From the NCBI GenBank assembly GCA_026874595.1, contig CM049308.1:72266624-72330623 (forward strand): DNA of 64,000 bases. The letters run 5' to 3'. The stretch comes from Sipunculus nudus (Eukaryota; Annelida; Sipuncula; Golfingiida; Sipunculidae). Positions 61,201 through 64,000 of the stretch are shown one piece after another. The position numbers and the translations under genes are program-made. The first letter of the stretch is position 1. Each line of letters opens with the position of its first letter. The notes beneath the pieces were generated by a model, which was given only the letters and a program-made list of their open reading frames with translations, had not been told where the DNA came from and did not search any database.

Positions 61201-64000
61201 ATATTCACAGGCTTGTAATAACACTGATATAAGAGAATTAGCTTTGTCAGCTGGTATGACATTATGTATGATCCTGCAGTAATAGTCACTTTTCTGTGAT
61301 GATAAAATATCACTGAGATGATGCACTGAATTTTATACCGAACCATCTGTATATTATTTTATTCATACTGCATTTTATACTGGACCATCGGTTCATTATT
61401 TTATCCAGACTGCAATTTATTAGAGTCAGGCTTGGGAAGTTGTGTGATTGTTTAGATTGCTTAAGCTTCTTGGAAAATCAATCGGTGGTAGGTAGATCTG
61501 AACAGATTTTTATTCATGCAAGTACAAGTTTTATGTGGTAAAACAAAACACTATTGTTGCCTTCTAAATTGATTTAGATGAATGTGGAAGAAATTTAACA
61601 ATTTAACTAGTCTCATCATTCATGAAAGACCAACACCAATGTCCTTAAAGAAAAACCTCACTGTAATCATGCATAATATTTTGAATTGAAAAAAATTGAT
61701 GGTTCTGTAAATTTGTTATTCCGTGTGGATGTCGCGTGGGTTGTGCTAATGGCCTGTTGACCTGAGTTAGCAGCTTAAATTGTAGCATGTTTATCAGTTC
61801 AGCTATATTTAGCTGACCTAATTTTGTTTTTAATTCAGATGCATCGATAAATAATTGGATAATAAATCATCAAGTACTACTCACTTCTTTGTCAGTGAAT
61901 GATTACTCACTGACTGCAAATGAGTATGCGACCACAGAATAGTGACTGTGGTGGCACCTGATGACTCCATCCAATCAGATCAGTTAGATAATTGATATTA
62001 ATTTGGAGAACTAAACAAACAGATTTTTCTATGCATGCATGTCATTGACATATAGCGGGAAGGTCCCAGGCCCATCTGTAGGTACTTTTATCTTGACTTA
62101 TCTACAGAGAATACCCAGAAAGAGAGTAATGACAAAAAAAGTATTCATTTTCTCCACACTCCAACAGGATGATGAAGTGGCTATCCTTTTCAAACAGGTC
62201 AAGACCATGAGGAACTTTAGAATGAGGACATGACACTAAAAAAAACATGGTTGAATAGCTCACAAGCACATAGAGTGGTGCCAGTGGAAAAGAATGGTTG
62301 AAAAACATGAAATTAGTTTGCAGTATTCAATTATTTTGATTGCTTTTGTCTGACGAGTATCCCCAGAACATTGCTTCTGTCTGATGGGAGATCACACCAC
62401 ATCAAAGAAACACATGGCCCCTGTACCACCTTCTTAATTACTTTGGTCCCAAAGATAAAGTTTTAAAGTCATTTGGGTTAAAATTTGTCACCACATGCCA
62501 GGATGTGAGGTTTTATGTTTGGACATGCCATTCTGAATGATGCCTAACCTTTCTCATATATGAATTCTTTACTCACCTGACTTTATTTCAGGATGTTCTG
62601 TTTTAATCCTTTGTCTGGCTGTTGATTGTTTGACAACAGATGTAGGAAATCCACCCTTGCTTCCTCCTCCCTACTCCCTTCAGAATCTCTTTGAAGTCTG
62701 CCTGAATTCAGAAGCATGTTATGGAAGAGGCTGCGTTTTGCAGGTGTAGTGGCAGGCAACAGGGTAGTACCATTTTTGGTTTTGGAAAAAATTCTTAAGA
62801 TGTCCATCGCTATTCTTTACCATAAAGAGCTCTATTAAATCCTGCTATTCTGCCCTAAATAGTGTAAGAATCAAGGGAGTGTTAACTGCTGTTAAACTAT
62901 ATTTAATTGTGTCTTTGGTATTGATTTTAGCAATTGTCCTTCAGTCTGGAAGTTCAGGCAGCTGCTGCACAGTCATGTCTTGCCCCTTATTAAGGTCCTT
63001 TATTCCAGACAATCAGATCTGTTCACGCTGATGAATGACCGTGTCGGTCATTGTAGGGATGGTCATTTGTTTGAATTATTGATCCTGTCTTAGAAACTAC
63101 AGGACAAATCAGCAGTGACCTTGCTGAATCAATCATGACGCCTTCATTACAACAGTCTCAGATTATAACAATACAGGTAACATATGATGTCCTTTTGTCA
63201 CATCTTAACTGCATTTGTCAGTGGCTGTTCAGAAGTACAAACAGCTTCCAGATTGGATATTGCATCCCCAGAATTGGAATGATGTTTCATGTTTATATCC
63301 TGGAAAGGTAACAAAAGGAGGTTTGCTGCTAATGCTAGTTGTAACATAATTAAAGCTGTTTGCCTTCTCTCTTCTTTTGTCAAAGGGGTTTCAGCAAAAT
63401 CACTCCCCATTTGATGCATGGTCATCAAGTTGAAACAGAAACCTAGAAAAAGTTTATCAAGTGGCTGTTCTTTTTTCTACTCTTAATCAATAAAGATGCA
63501 TTGTTTACTTGTAATTTGTGATTGGCTATCATGTATTCTTTCCAGTTCATCATTTATTTTATAACTCTTTCAGTTTTTCAGACACACAGATCACTGTTTA
63601 AAGCTGTATACTTAAAACAGATGTTTTTTTCTGGTATGATGTCCCTGATGCTCTTTGTTGTAACTATCCCTATTACATTAAATATATTAGGTTACAATTA
63701 TTCTGCAGAAAACTTCTTACACATATTAGATTGGAAATGTTTTGTTTATAAGCTTATATTTATTATATTGGATTCTGTAAATACAATTTTCTACATTTAG
63801 CTTTTTAAATCTAAAAAATATGTGTATTTTGTGCTTCATTGTTTCCTTATAGACATTGTAAAGAAACTGGGTTAAGTAGAAAATTTGGTTATAAAACCAG
63901 AAAGAATGTTTAAAAAAATATTGAGTATTCTTGTTCTTTTGACCTCTCAAGGGTCTTTGTGATGCAGCAAGGCATGAAAATAATGGTGTTATATATCATG
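58211..64000. other. ALK intron, no recognised exon
   Basis: No further ALK exon is recognised. Minus-strand open frames at 60703-60900, 62583-62807 and 63198-63428 have somewhat more protein-like composition than the background but match no family that I know. They lack a convincing splice-connected gene model. Confidence 0.45.

Noticed and set aside
56339-64000. Next ALK exon (VPLIIAAGGGG-like)
   Set aside because: I looked for a phase-0 exon starting with a hydrophobic-AAGGGG motif and found none, so it should lie beyond the window.

Overview
The window is eukaryotic, AT-rich and intron-dominated. It has no long ORFs, no operons and many microsatellites, minisatellites and transposon-like repeats. 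I recognise one protein-coding gene. Three short plus-strand exons (11403-11565, 32423-32570, 56189-56338) have consensus GT-AG borders and compatible phases. Together they encode part of the extracellular glycine-rich/TNF-like region of an anaplastic lymphoma kinase (ALK/LTK) family receptor tyrosine kinase. The introns between them are 20,857 and 23,618 bp. The upstream (MAM/LDLa side) and downstream (rest of the glycine-rich region, EGF-like, transmembrane, kinase) exons are not in the window. The repeat style suggests a lophotrochozoan, most likely a bivalve mollusc: tandem-core elements starting TTTTTAGCTCAGCTGAC followed by GTCCGTC runs, Helitron-like elements, and a tRNA-derived SINE. 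This taxon guess comes from general knowledge and is not proven by the sequence.

Layout: 1-510 is a 42-bp minisatellite. 614-5050 is a large tandem-core repeat element (family A) carrying a second element (family B). 5051-11402 is plain intronic or upstream sequence. 11403-11565 is ALK exon a. 15056-17976 is a second repeat cluster (families A fragment, C and B) with a cluster of GTCTAGAC palindromes. 20571-21320 is a 48-bp minisatellite. 22027-22091 is a long hairpin with octamer motifs. 24318-24494 and 26305-26493 are short inverted-repeat elements. 27920-32018 is a third repeat cluster. 32423-32570 is ALK exon b. 35060-36066 holds two copies of an inverted-repeat element (family E). 36971-38430 is a 29-bp minisatellite split by a 1.1-kb TA-flanked element. 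39221-39582 is a short inverted-repeat transposon. 42618-43076 is a tandem SINE pair with microsatellites. 44417-45008 is a solo family B element. 46560-50094 is a triple-nested element (E containing A containing B). 50368-50482 is a long AT microsatellite. 56189-56338 is ALK exon c. 57729-58210 is another E copy. The rest is unremarkable intron.

The most interesting content is the repeats. Families A, B and C look unrelated at their ends but share one anatomy: a 5' motif, a tandem core of about 270-345 bp units, an inverted copy of the 5' motif near the 3' end, then a short terminal hairpin and a T-rich junction. This resembles non-autonomous Helitron-like (Helentron/HINE) elements. All three cores carry versions of one 14-bp palindrome, AGGTGGCGCCACCT. 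The A+B composite is present at two loci with different flanks, which implies that it moved or was copied as a unit. No transposase, Rep-helicase, reverse transcriptase, rRNA, functional tRNA or CRISPR array was recognised.
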